Positions 51,464-60,157 of a DNA stretch of 64,000 bases are shown piece after piece (position 1 is the stretch's first letter; the number at the start of each line of letters is the position of its first letter). Position numbers and translations under genes: made by a program. The notes below the pieces were generated by a model. The model saw only the letters and a list, made by a program, of their open reading frames with translations. It made no database searches and was not told where the DNA came from. The DNA is taken from assembly GCF_001612985.1 (NCBI RefSeq), contig NZ_BDBM01000007.1, positions 186,001-250,000 on the forward strand. Reading direction: 5' to 3'. Origin of the DNA: Nocardia gamkensis NBRC 108242 (GTDB lineage Bacteria; Actinomycetota; Actinomycetes; Mycobacteriales; Mycobacteriaceae).

Positions 51464-52411
51464 CTAGGCGCCGGTGAACTTCTCTCCCGCGATGGCCTTG
51501 GACGGCGCACCGTCGACGCCGACGGGAATGTCACCCTCGAGTGTGGTGCGGTACAGCACGCGGGTGACGTCGAGGTGGTCGAGGTCGCTCGGCGCGAGGT
51601 GCGCGGTGGCGCGGTTGTCCCAGAACGCGAGGCTGCCCTTCGCCCAGCGGAAACGGACGGTGTAGGCCGGGTTGGTCACCTCGTCGAACAGCAGCTTCAG
51701 CAGCGCGTCGCTCTGGTTCGGCCGGAGCCCGACGATCCCGGTGGTGAAGCCGGGGTTCACGAACAGCGCCCGCTCGCCGGTCACCGGATGCACCCGGACG
51801 ACCGGATGTTCGGTGATCAGCGGCGCGGCCGCGACCTTCTTCGCGTAGTCGCTGTCGGAGTCCCAGGCCGGCCTGCTGCCGCCGAAGCGGTGCTCGGCGC
51901 GCAGCCCTTCGACGAATCGCTTGAGCGACTCGGGCAGGTTCTCGTAGGCGGCGACGAGGTTCGTCCAGCCGGTGTCGCCACCCTGCGCCGGGGCGATCTC
52001 GGCGCGCAGGATCGAGGCGGCGGGCGGGTTGATCAGCGCGGAGACATCGGTGTGCCAGTGATTGGTGTAGCTGAATTTCCGCACACCGAACCGCTTCTCG
52101 TACAACCGGCTGTCGACCGCGAGGATCTCCGGGTGCTCCGTCGGCGCGTCGTCGTCGTACGGATGTGACGGCGTGACCGCGCCGAACCGGCGGGAGAAGG
52201 CGATCTGCTGCGCGTGATCGATGTGCTGATCGCGGAAGAACAGCACCTTGTAGGTGTGCAGCGCGTCGGTGATGGCCGCGACCTGCTGGTCGGTCAGCGG
52301 CTCGCGCAGATCGACGCCGGAGACGTCGGCGCCGATGTACCCGGCGACGGGCGCGACGCGCACCGGGTTGTCGGTGACGGTCGAGATGGGGGTTTCGTGG
52401 ACAGCGGTCAT
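51464..52411 (-). CDS. TauD/TfdA-family alpha-ketoglutarate-dependent dioxygenase
   Basis: The 315-residue Fe(II)/2-oxoglutarate dioxygenase has the HxD pair in NHWHTDVS, the distal His and Arg in FWDNRATAHLAPSD/TRVLYRTTLEGD, and an early VAPVAGYIGADVSGVDL segment typical of TauD. Such enzymes release sulfite from taurine or other alkanesulfonates in the cytoplasm. It lies at the end of a minus-strand operon with an ABC sulfonate/taurine importer. A short leader peptide with two Cys codons lies only 19 bp upstream. ATG 52411 has only a weak Shine-Dalgarno sequence, which suggests translational coupling to the leader. Confidence 0.9.
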   Translation of the reverse strand: MTAVHETPISTVTDNPVRVAPVAGYIGADVSGVDLREPLTDQQVAAITDALHTYKVLFFRDQHIDHAQQIAFSRRFGAVTPSHPYDDDAPTEHPEILAVDSRLYEKRFGVRKFSYTNHWHTDVSALINPPAASILRAEIAPAQGGDTGWTNLVAAYENLPESLKRFVEGLRAEHRFGGSRPAWDSDSDYAKKVAAAPLITEHPVVRVHPVTGERALFVNPGFTTGIVGLRPNQSDALLKLLFDEVTNPAYTVRFRWAKGSLAFWDNRATAHLAPSDLDHLDVTRVLYRTTLEGDIPVGVDGAPSKAIAGEKFTGA

Positions 52412-52430
52412 CGGAAGAACTCGTTTCGGA

Positions 52431-52559
52431 TCAGAGGATCGGGCCGGTGGCAACCGGAGGTGCGGGATGTGCGGCAAGGCGACAGGCGCTGCCGCACACC
52501 CGCATGAAGTCCACGACGCGCCGTTTGGTCAGCGCCCGCACGGAGACTGCCTTCCGCAT
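52431..52559 (-). CDS. Cysteine-containing leader peptide (second, internal)
   Basis: This 42-residue frame, not longer than 130 bp, matches actinobacterial 'putative leader peptides' of sulfur operons: basic ALTKRRVVDFMRV, then CGSACR. The segment RRxVDFMRVxxxxC is shared with the leader at 55512-55589 in the same operon. It starts 21 bp after the permease stop and ends 19 bp before the dioxygenase gene. Ribosome stalling at Cys codons when charged tRNA-Cys is scarce could alter expression of the dioxygenase gene. Homologous peptides are known upstream of sulfur-assimilation genes; the mechanism here is inferred. Confidence 0.75.
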   Translation of the reverse strand: MRKAVSVRALTKRRVVDFMRVCGSACRLAAHPAPPVATGPIL

Positions 52560-52579
52560 ATGAGACGGGCGGCCATGGT

Positions 52580-53470
52580 TCAGGCGTTCGCCGGGGCGCG
52601 CCACCGCGACAGGCGGCGTTCCAGGGCGACCAGCACGCCGTTGAAGCCGAGGCCGAGCAGCGAGATGGCGAGGATTCCCGCATACATGTTCGGGATCGCG
52701 AAGTTCTGCTGCGCGGCGGTGATCAGGTAGCCGAGCCCGGCCCTCGCGCCGAACATCTCGGCGGCCAACAGCACGAGGATCGAACTGGCGGCGGCCATCC
52801 GCAGGCCGGTGAAGATGGACGGCAGCGCCGCGGGCAGGATCACCTTCTGGAACAGCCGCAACGGCGAGAAGCCCAGGGAGGCAGCGGATTTGACCAATAG
52901 TGGGTCGACGGTGCGCACGCCGGTGATGGTGTTCAGCAGAATCGGGAAGAAGCTCGCGTAGACGACGATGGCCACCTTCGAGGTTTCGCCGATGCCGAGG
53001 ATCAGCAAGAAGACGGGGAGCAACGCCAGCGCCGCGGTGTTGCGGAACAGTTCGAGGATCGGGTTCAGGAAGTCCGCCACCGGCTTGTACCAGGCGATCG
53101 CGATGCCCACCGGGATGCCCGCGACCAGCGCGAGGGAATACCCGGCCAGGGAACGATTCAGGCTCGCGGAGATGTGCGTCCACATCTCTCCGCTCGCCAC
53201 CAGGTCGGCGAACGCCTGGGCCACCACCGAGAACGGCGGCAGGAACACCTCGTCCACCAGCCCGAGCGTGGGGGCGAGTTGCCACAGCAGCAAGAACAGC
53301 GCGATCACGACCGTCGGTTTGAATACCCGCCAGGCGAACCGGCCCACCGCCCGCAGGGCCTGCGTCACGGCGGTGGGCGCGGGCTCGGCCCGCTGCACCG
53401 GGGCGGGCCGGGTGGGCTGGACCGCACGTTCCCGTACCGGCCGCTCGCTCAGCTGAATGGCACTAGACAT
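52580..53470 (-). CDS. ABC transporter permease, sulfonate/taurine (SsuC/TauC) type
   Basis: The 296-residue inner-membrane protein has about six membrane segments after a 40-residue hydrophilic start. The cytoplasmic EAA loop reads AASLGFSPLRLFQKVILPAALPSIFTG, which contacts the ATPase. This matches the NitT/TauT/SsuC family. It overlaps the ATPase gene by 8 bp and is followed after 21 bp by the internal leader peptide. It imports organosulfonates when sulfate is scarce, by family knowledge; the exact substrate is unknown. Confidence 0.9.
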   Translation of the reverse strand: MSSAIQLSERPVRERAVQPTRPAPVQRAEPAPTAVTQALRAVGRFAWRVFKPTVVIALFLLLWQLAPTLGLVDEVFLPPFSVVAQAFADLVASGEMWTHISASLNRSLAGYSLALVAGIPVGIAIAWYKPVADFLNPILELFRNTAALALLPVFLLILGIGETSKVAIVVYASFFPILLNTITGVRTVDPLLVKSAASLGFSPLRLFQKVILPAALPSIFTGLRMAAASSILVLLAAEMFGARAGLGYLITAAQQNFAIPNMYAGILAISLLGLGFNGVLVALERRLSRWRAPANA

Positions 53471-54317
53471 GAGCCGTCCTCTCGGTGGTGGATTCGATAT
53501 CGGCCGGGTCGGTAAGGGATTTCAGCTCCAGGCTCGCGGCGCGTTGGACCTCGCTGTGCAGCAGCGTCCAGATCTCGTGGCGGTAGTCCCGGAAGCGCTG
53601 CGAGGAGCGGATGTCGTCGTCGGTGTCCCGGTCGAGCTCGACGTCGACGAGGGCCTTGATCCGGCCGGGCCGTGAGGTCAGCACGGCCACACGCTGGCCC
53701 AGATATACCGCCTCATCGATGCCGTGGGTGATGAACAGGACCGTCTTGCCGGTGGCGCGCCAGATGCGCAACAGTTCGTCCTGCAACGACTCCCTGGTCT
53801 GGGCGTCTAGCGCGGCGAACGGCTCGTCCATCAGCAGTACCTCGGGATCGAACGCGAGACTGCGCGCGATCGCGACGCGCTGTTTCATGCCGCCGGACAG
53901 TTCGTGCGGGTAGCGGTCGCCGAAACCGGAGAGCCCGACCAGTTCCAAGTAGTGGTCGGCGAGTTCGCGCCGCGTCCTGCGCCGCAAACCCTTGGCCTCC
54001 AAACCGAATTCGATATTGGACCGGGCCGTGCGCCAGGGCAGCAGGGCGTACTGCTGGAAGACGATGCCGCGGTCCAGGCCCGGTCCGGTGATCGGCTTCC
54101 CGTCCAGCAGGATCTCACCGGAGGTGGGCTTGCTCAGCCCGCCGAGCAGGTCCAGCAGCGTCGACTTGCCCGAGCCGCTCGGCCCGACCAGGACGAGGAA
54201 CTCGCCTTCACGCAGTTCCAGCGAGATGTCCTCGAGTGCGGTGAACCGCTCCTGGGAGCCGCGCACCGCGAACTGCTTGCGCACTCCGGTGAGCGCTAGT
54301 TTCGTAGCCGTGGTCAT
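53463..54317 (-). CDS. ABC transporter ATP-binding protein, sulfonate/taurine (SsuB/TauB) type
   Basis: The 284-residue ATPase has Walker A GPSGSGKST, Q-loop VFQQYALLPW, signature LSGGMKQR, Walker B VLLMDEPFAALD and H-loop FITHGIDEAV. The QYALLPWRT segment is typical of the NitT/TauT subfamily. ATG 54317 overlaps the binding-protein stop by four bases (54314-54317), and the C-terminus overlaps the permease start by 8 bp, so translation is coupled. Confidence 0.92.
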   Translation of the reverse strand: MTTATKLALTGVRKQFAVRGSQERFTALEDISLELREGEFLVLVGPSGSGKSTLLDLLGGLSKPTSGEILLDGKPITGPGLDRGIVFQQYALLPWRTARSNIEFGLEAKGLRRRTRRELADHYLELVGLSGFGDRYPHELSGGMKQRVAIARSLAFDPEVLLMDEPFAALDAQTRESLQDELLRIWRATGKTVLFITHGIDEAVYLGQRVAVLTSRPGRIKALVDVELDRDTDDDIRSSQRFRDYRHEIWTLLHSEVQRAASLELKSLTDPADIESTTERTAHV

Positions 54318-55396
54318 TTCGCGGCCACCACCTCTCCGGTCGGTCCCGCCTGCGGCGTGAATTTGCCGTTGGCGTACGGGTTGAACTTGTTGGTGAACAG
54401 GTCCGCGGCCTTCAACTTGCCGTTGGGCAGTTCGCCGTTGCGCACCAGCCAATCGATCCAGATCTGCAGTTCCTTGTCGGCGACCACCGCGCCGGGCACC
54501 GGGATCCCGGAGCTGAGCCAGTACGGCACCAGGCCGGTGTTCTCGTTGCGGCCGCGCTTGCCGATGATCTGGACGAACCGCTCACGCACCTGATCGCGCG
54601 GAGTCACCTGCAGCCAGCGCACAGCGCGCGCGGTGCCCTGCACGAAGTCCTCCACGGCTTCGGGATTCTTGGTGATGTAGTCGTTGCGGAAGACGTAGGT
54701 GCCGTAGTCGAACGTGCCGAAGATGGCCTTGTCGGTGTACAGCGGGTGGATACCGCCGCGCTGGAGGGCGGTGTCGCGGAAGACGCTGCCGAGGGCGCCG
54801 ACGTCGACCTGCCCTTTGCGCAGCGCGTCCTCGGTGTTGGCAGGTGGTACGACGACCAACTGCACCTGCTTGATCTCGTCGTCGGTCAAACCTTGCTGAT
54901 GCAGCCACTCCCTTGTGATGAATTCGTGGTGCGCGCCGAGAGTGTTGACCGCGACCTTCTTGCCGATCAGATCGCGTGCCGAGGTGATGCCGGAGTCGTC
55001 GCGCACGTAGTAACCGGTGAACGACTGCTCGTCCGCGCCATAGGAACTGAGCACCGAGGTGACCTTCGCCCCGCCCGCGATCAATTTCACCACCGCGCCG
55101 TTGAACGCGCTGCCGAACTCGACCTGGTTCGTCGCCGCCGCCTGGATATTGGCCGGTCCGCTGGTGGTGTCGCCTTCCCAGTGCAGGCTGATCTTCGTGA
55201 AGTAGCCGAGATCGGCGGCCAGTTCGACGGGGCTCACCTGTCCGGTGGCGCCTTGGTAGCGCAGCACGGTCTTGCCGTCGGCGGTCTTGGCCGGCGCGGA
55301 CGCACCGCATCCGGTGAGCACGGACAGGCCGGTGAACACCGCTACCGCGGCGGAGACAGCGCGGGCGACGCGCCGGGAGGATGGGGATAGAGGCAT
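54314..55396 (-). CDS. ABC transporter substrate-binding lipoprotein, sulfonate/taurine (SsuA/TauA) type
   Basis: The 360-residue lipoprotein has a signal peptide ending in lipobox LTGC (Cys about residue 30), so it is membrane-anchored outside. The mature part reads as a type II NMT1/TauT-like binding protein (VLRYQGATGQVSPVELAADLGYF; IQAAATNQVEFGSAFNGAVVKLIAGGAKV; YVRDDSGITSARDLIGKKVAVN). It is the first structural gene of the importer operon. The 115-bp leader between it and the leader peptide at 55512 carries a possible attenuator hairpin. Confidence 0.9.
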   Translation of the reverse strand: MPLSPSSRRVARAVSAAVAVFTGLSVLTGCGASAPAKTADGKTVLRYQGATGQVSPVELAADLGYFTKISLHWEGDTTSGPANIQAAATNQVEFGSAFNGAVVKLIAGGAKVTSVLSSYGADEQSFTGYYVRDDSGITSARDLIGKKVAVNTLGAHHEFITREWLHQQGLTDDEIKQVQLVVVPPANTEDALRKGQVDVGALGSVFRDTALQRGGIHPLYTDKAIFGTFDYGTYVFRNDYITKNPEAVEDFVQGTARAVRWLQVTPRDQVRERFVQIIGKRGRNENTGLVPYWLSSGIPVPGAVVADKELQIWIDWLVRNGELPNGKLKAADLFTNKFNPYANGKFTPQAGPTGEVVAAK

Positions 55397-55511
55397 TGTT
55401 GTTCTTTCGAAGAGAAGACGCCGTGCAGTTCGATGCAGGCATCCGGCGACACCACAGCGGAGCGATGCGGCGGTGGACGACCGCGCGGGCCGGAAACGAG
55501 GCCGCGCCGCC
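55397..55511 (-). promoter_or_regulatory. Transcript leader between leader peptide and importer operon
   Basis: This 115-nt spacer follows the leader-peptide stop. A hairpin is possible at about 55485-55509 (GCGCGGGCC opposite GGCCGCGC, with one bulge) close behind the stop codon, where a stalled ribosome would affect it. No U-run was seen, so the structure could act on translation initiation or Rho access rather than as an intrinsic terminator. Confidence 0.4.
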
Positions 55512-55589
55512 TCAGCGGCAACAGATTCCGTGCGGAACGCGCATGAAGTCGACCGCGCGACGGCGGATCAATGCTGTTGCTGTCGACAC
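55512..55589 (-). CDS. Cysteine leader peptide of the sulfonate importer operon
   Basis: This 25-residue peptide starts at GTG 55589 with GGAAG about 8 nt upstream. It contains LIRRRAVDFMRV and ends HGICCR, with two adjacent Cys codons two codons before the stop. This is the actinobacterial sulfur-operon leader type (RRxVDFxRVxxxxC). It precedes the substrate-binding-protein gene by 115 bp on the same strand. A ribosome waiting for Cys-tRNA at the tandem Cys codons would signal cysteine shortage and raise importer expression. A second copy lies within the operon at 52431-52559. Confidence 0.8.
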   Translation of the reverse strand: MSTATALIRRRAVDFMRVPHGICCR

Positions 55590-56049
55590 TTCGAGACTTC
55601 CGTGAGCTGTATATCGGTGCGGGGCAGGCGCGGTGACTTCCGACGCCGCTTCGAAACACTGTTCCGGTTCCCAAGCATGGGAGCAACAGTTCGACGCCGA
55701 CTGCGTATAACCCTGTCGTCCGGGCATCGAGCGTCAAAGCCGATTCCGATCGGCGTGGAGCGGCTTGGGTCACAGTGCGCTGTCGTAAGGTGATCATCGT
55801 CCCCGAAGCCATGTAAGCTGCACGAGGACGTTTCCTGTCCGCGAGATGTTGATCCGAATGGTGCGGATATCCGAGATCCGCGGCGACGACGAGAGGGAGG
55901 TGGGGTAGCGATGCGCAGCGAACCTCCCAGTCGAAGGCCGCGCGGCGCCGCCCCTTCGCATTCCTGATCAGGTCGCGACGGCAGGGGCCGGCGCCCGCGG
56001 TGTGAATTTCGCGCTCTCCGTTCACTCACGCATGTGCTGAGGTCCTCTC
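55590..56049. other. 460-bp divergent intergenic region (sulfonate operon / mgtE)
   Basis: No protein gene was recognised; frames on both strands lack domains. It must contain the promoters for the leader peptide (minus) and mgtE (plus). I looked for an M-box (ykoK) Mg riboswitch before mgtE and did not see its conserved elements. GGTCC lies near the mgtE ATG as a weak Shine-Dalgarno sequence. Confidence 0.45.
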
Positions 56050-57414
56050 ATGTCGCAGACCGACATCATCGAAGTACGTCCGACGCTGTCCGAATTCCTT
56101 CAGGACATCGTCGATACCCGTCGCGTGGACGCCGCGCTGGACTGGCTCGGCAACCATCCGCCGCACGTCATCGCCGATCAGCTCGCCCGCATGGACGCGG
56201 TGCGAGCCGGGATGGCGTTCCGCCTGCTCGACAAAGACCTGGCGCTGGCCGTCTTCGAGGAACTCGAGCCGGTGGACCAGCAGCAGATCCTGCAAGGACT
56301 GCGCGATCAGAGCTTTCGCGACCTGGTCGAGGGCATGGCGCCCGACGACCGCGCCCGCATGCTGCGCGAGGCGCCCGCCAAGGTGGCCAAGAAGGCGCTG
56401 GCCGGGCTGAGCCCGCGGGAGCGGCGGATGACCGCGAGCCTGCTCGGCTACCCGGAGGGCTCCGCCGGTCAGTTCATGACGCCCGAGGTGGTGGCGCTGC
56501 CGCGTGACCTCACGGTGGCCGAAGCGCTCGGCATGGTGCGCGCCAAGGGCGGCAACGCCGAGACGGTGTACACGCTGCCGGTGGTCGATACGGGCAGGCG
56601 GCTGACCGGCATCGTCGAACTGCGCGAACTGGTGCTCAGCAAGCCCGAGACGATGGTGTCGGAGCTGGTCGTCACCGAACCGGCCTTCGCGCGCGCCACC
56701 GATTCCGCGGAGAAGGCCGCCCGCTTGATGCGCGAGACCAACGACATCAATCTGCCGGTGGTGGACAGCGAGGACCGGCTGGTCGGGCTGCTCACCATCG
56801 ACGACGCGGTCGAGGTGATCGAGGCCGCCGACAGCGAGGACGTGGCGTTGCAGGCGGGATCGGCGCCGTGGGAGGGCCACTACATGGCCGCCGGGGTGTT
56901 CCAGCTGGCCCGCTATCGCGCGCTGTGGCTGCTGCTGTTGCTCTTCGCCGCCACGCTGACGGTGAGCGTGACCGACTTCTTCGAGGGCACCTTGCAGCAG
57001 GCGGCGCATCTGGCGCTGTTCATCCCGCTGCTGATCGGCGCGGGCGGGAACGCGGGCGCGCAGGCCGCCACCGCCTGCGTGCGCGCGGTAGCGGTCGGCG
57101 AGGTCAAGGCGTCGGACCTGTTGAAGGTGATCTGGCGGGAATGCCGGGTCGGCCTGGTGCTCGGCTCGCTGCTGGCCGCGGTGGGCTTGGCGATCGGCGC
57201 CCTGTTCGTCGGTCCGCGCATCGCCTTGGTCGTCGGCATCACCCTGGTCCTGATCTGCGGCTGGGCTGCCACCATCGGCGGCACCATGCCGCTGCTGGCC
57301 AAGAAACTGCGCATCGACCCCGCGGTCGTCTCCGCTCCGATGGTCACCACCCTCGTCGACGCCACCGGCCTGATCATCTACTTCACGACGGCCAAGCTGG
57401 TTCTCGGGATCTGA
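56050..57414 (+). CDS. mgtE: Magnesium transporter MgtE
   Basis: This 454-residue MgtE has an N-terminal superhelical domain (about 1-130; ELEPVDQQQILQGL and MAPDDRARMLRE), two CBS domains (about 135-265; GQFMTPEVVALPRDLTVAEAL and TDSAEKAARLMRETNDINLPVVD), a connecting helix and five membrane helices (about 285-454) with pore motif GAGGNAGAQAATACVRA. It is a Mg-gated Mg2+ channel in the cytoplasmic membrane. ATG 56050 is used. It is convergent with nrdF; a hairpin lies between. Confidence 0.93.
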   Translation: MSQTDIIEVRPTLSEFLQDIVDTRRVDAALDWLGNHPPHVIADQLARMDAVRAGMAFRLLDKDLALAVFEELEPVDQQQILQGLRDQSFRDLVEGMAPDDRARMLREAPAKVAKKALAGLSPRERRMTASLLGYPEGSAGQFMTPEVVALPRDLTVAEALGMVRAKGGNAETVYTLPVVDTGRRLTGIVELRELVLSKPETMVSELVVTEPAFARATDSAEKAARLMRETNDINLPVVDSEDRLVGLLTIDDAVEVIEAADSEDVALQAGSAPWEGHYMAAGVFQLARYRALWLLLLLFAATLTVSVTDFFEGTLQQAAHLALFIPLLIGAGGNAGAQAATACVRAVAVGEVKASDLLKVIWRECRVGLVLGSLLAAVGLAIGALFVGPRIALVVGITLVLICGWAATIGGTMPLLAKKLRIDPAVVSAPMVTTLVDATGLIIYFTTAKLVLGI

Positions 57415-57540
57415 GAGTGCGGCGTGGGGGCGCACGGTCGAGCCTCAGCGCAGTGGAGATTCCCTTCCGCCGCCCCGCCTTGCCGCACCGCTACGCACGC
57501 CGGGCTTCGCCGCTGCGTCGGCGAGGCGGAGACGAGGCAG

Positions 57541-57564
57541 GGCCCGGCATCGCTGCCGGGCCCC
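57541..57564. terminator. Bidirectional hairpin between mgtE and nrdF
   Basis: GGGCCCGGCA (57541-57550) and TGCCGGGCCC (57555-57564) form a perfect 10-bp stem with loop TCGC. It lies 26 bp beyond the nrdF stop and 127 bp after mgtE. The strongest fit is termination of nrdF; no clear T-run is visible. Confidence 0.65.
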
Positions 57565-57589
57565 GGTGTCCGTCGTCACAGCTGGGTGC

Positions 57590-58585
<996 letters not shown>

Positions 58586-58607
58586 TCACGGAATGTCTAC
58601 CCTCGGA

Positions 58608-58655
58608 ACACTACTCCTAGTGGCTGACATGTCCGCGTAGCACAACACCTTGTGT
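58608..58655 (-). promoter_or_regulatory. Paired NrdR-box-like sites upstream of nrdF
   Basis: Two 16-mers, 58608-58623 (ACACTACTCCTAGTGG) and 58640-58655 (GCACAACACCTTGTGT), fit the NrdR consensus acaCwAtATaTwgtgt at 11-12 positions. Their centres are 32 bp apart, equal to the pair before nrdH. This supports common NrdR control of both nrd loci. Confidence 0.6.
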
Positions 58656-59129
58656 CGCCGCGACACGCGTCCTCCGTGCGGAAGAACGCCGGTGCGCGCC
58701 GCGCGCGGCCCCCTATTGTGCGGTACGTGCCTTCTGGCGACTACATCGGCACCGGTGGGTCCGATTGCTCGCTGAAGGTTTGCCAATAGGTGTCACATAA
58801 GGCGGGGGCGACGGGCTGACGACGCGGCACACCAGGTGTGGATGCCTGCCTGCGCTCGGCCGCGAAAGCGTTGCCGGGCTCGCTGATCCTTCGTTTCCCC
58901 GGTGCGCCGGGACGGCGGCAGTGCCGCAAGTCACCGCCGCCCGGGGACCGAGCCGCTTCGACGCGCGGTGGTCCACCTGCTCCGAATCGATCATCCGAGC
59001 GGCTACACCTGGCCCGGCATGGGGATTCCTGGTCGGTTCCGGGTGTTGGTGATCGCCGTGGACGTCGTGGTCATCCGGGGCCGACCGACGCCCGGCCGGA
59101 GAGCCCGTGGCGGACGGCAGCACCGATCG
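58656..59129. other. 474-bp stretch without a recognised gene
   Basis: Frames on both strands here (for example 58838-59242 plus, 58713-59123 minus) are Arg/Pro-rich and show no domain; they look like non-coding GC-rich frames. The nrdF promoter probably begins near 58660-58700. Confidence 0.5.
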
Positions 59130-60005
59130 CTACCGCGGAGGCCGGCCGCCGGGTGCGCCGCCGCCGGGCGGCCGCCCACCGGGCTGCGTGGAACCGTTGC
59201 CCGACTGCGTGTTCTGCGATTTCTCGGCGACGCCCACGGTGAGCGAGACGCGCAGCCCGGAGGACGGCGTGCCCGTCACGGTCGCCAGTTCGGCGTCCCA
59301 GCCGTCGCCGAAGACACCGTCCGAGGCGAGCGTGACCTGCGCCAGATTGGCGACGCTGCGCGCGTAACCGGAGTCGTGGGCGAACACCGCCGAGCAGGTG
59401 TCCTGGGGCAGCGCGATCTGCGAGGTCAGCCGCGCGTTCTGGCCCGCGACCGCGGTCTCCAGCGAGTCGTAGACCTCGAAATGGATGTGCGGCCACCGGC
59501 CCGAGTAGCAGGCCGGGAAGATCGAGGTGAAGCTCACCTTGCCATCGGCGCCGGCCACCTGCACGCCGCGCAGGTAGTTCTGCTCGGTGACACCGCTGCT
59601 GTAGAGCGAGTAGTTGCCGTCCCGGTCGCAGTGCCACACGTACACCGCCATGCCCGCCCCCGCCGCGCCGCTGTTGGCCAGATCGCGCAGCGTGAGTTCG
59701 AGCGTCATCGGAACGCCCTGCGCGACGCCGGAGTACGAGCCGAACGAGCCGGTGATGTCGCTTCGCACCACGCCGGACTCGATGAGGACGTTGGGTCCGT
59801 TCGACCCGTCGCCCGGATACGGTCCCCCGGTTTCCTGCGGAGCGGCGGTGACGCCGCCGGATTGCGCGGTGGTCGCCGACGCGGTCCCGGTCGCGCCGGC
59901 CGTCGTGTCGTTCGAGCCCGACGCGCAGCCTGCCGCGACCGCTGCCGCGCCCGCGGTCGCCCCGAAGAAGAGCAGGGCGCGGCGCCGGGACACCATCACC
60001 TTCAT
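59130..60005 (-). CDS. Secreted intradiol-dioxygenase-like lipoprotein (Tat signal)
   Basis: The 291-residue protein has a Tat-like N-terminus (VSRRRALLFFGATAG) with lipobox AAGC at about residue 24-27, then a Ser/Thr/Gly-rich linker. The core resembles the intradiol ring-cleavage dioxygenase fold: ETGGPYPGDGSNGPNVL, VWHCDRDGNYSLYSSG, FTSIFPACYSGRWPHIHFEVYD. The His-rich HIHFEV and Tyr positions fit Fe(III) ligands. Actinobacterial secreted members of this group are mostly uncharacterised. The C-terminus is Gly/Pro-rich (GGRPPGGG). ATG 60005 has no clear Shine-Dalgarno sequence. It is downstream of the ABC exporter on the same strand but separated by 152 bp, so a link is uncertain. Confidence 0.78.
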   Translation of the reverse strand: MKVMVSRRRALLFFGATAGAAAVAAGCASGSNDTTAGATGTASATTAQSGGVTAAPQETGGPYPGDGSNGPNVLIESGVVRSDITGSFGSYSGVAQGVPMTLELTLRDLANSGAAGAGMAVYVWHCDRDGNYSLYSSGVTEQNYLRGVQVAGADGKVSFTSIFPACYSGRWPHIHFEVYDSLETAVAGQNARLTSQIALPQDTCSAVFAHDSGYARSVANLAQVTLASDGVFGDGWDAELATVTGTPSSGLRVSLTVGVAEKSQNTQSGNGSTQPGGRPPGGGAPGGRPPR

Positions 60006-60157
60006 ATCGTGTGTGAGGCCGAGATCGTGTTCGTGAACCTCATCGCGCCGTGCGCCCACCGTCTGTCCTTTCGTTCGCCGACATCGTTCTGCACGACGTT
60101 AGGGACGGGCGCTCGTATCCGGCTGGGTTCGTGCTGGGAGTTCGCTGTGAGCCGGGG

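Noticed and set aside
55590..56049. Possible M-box (ykoK) Mg riboswitch before mgtE
   Set aside because: I could not find its conserved paired elements or loop sequences; only a generic GC-rich leader is visible. A covariance-model (Infernal) search would settle it.
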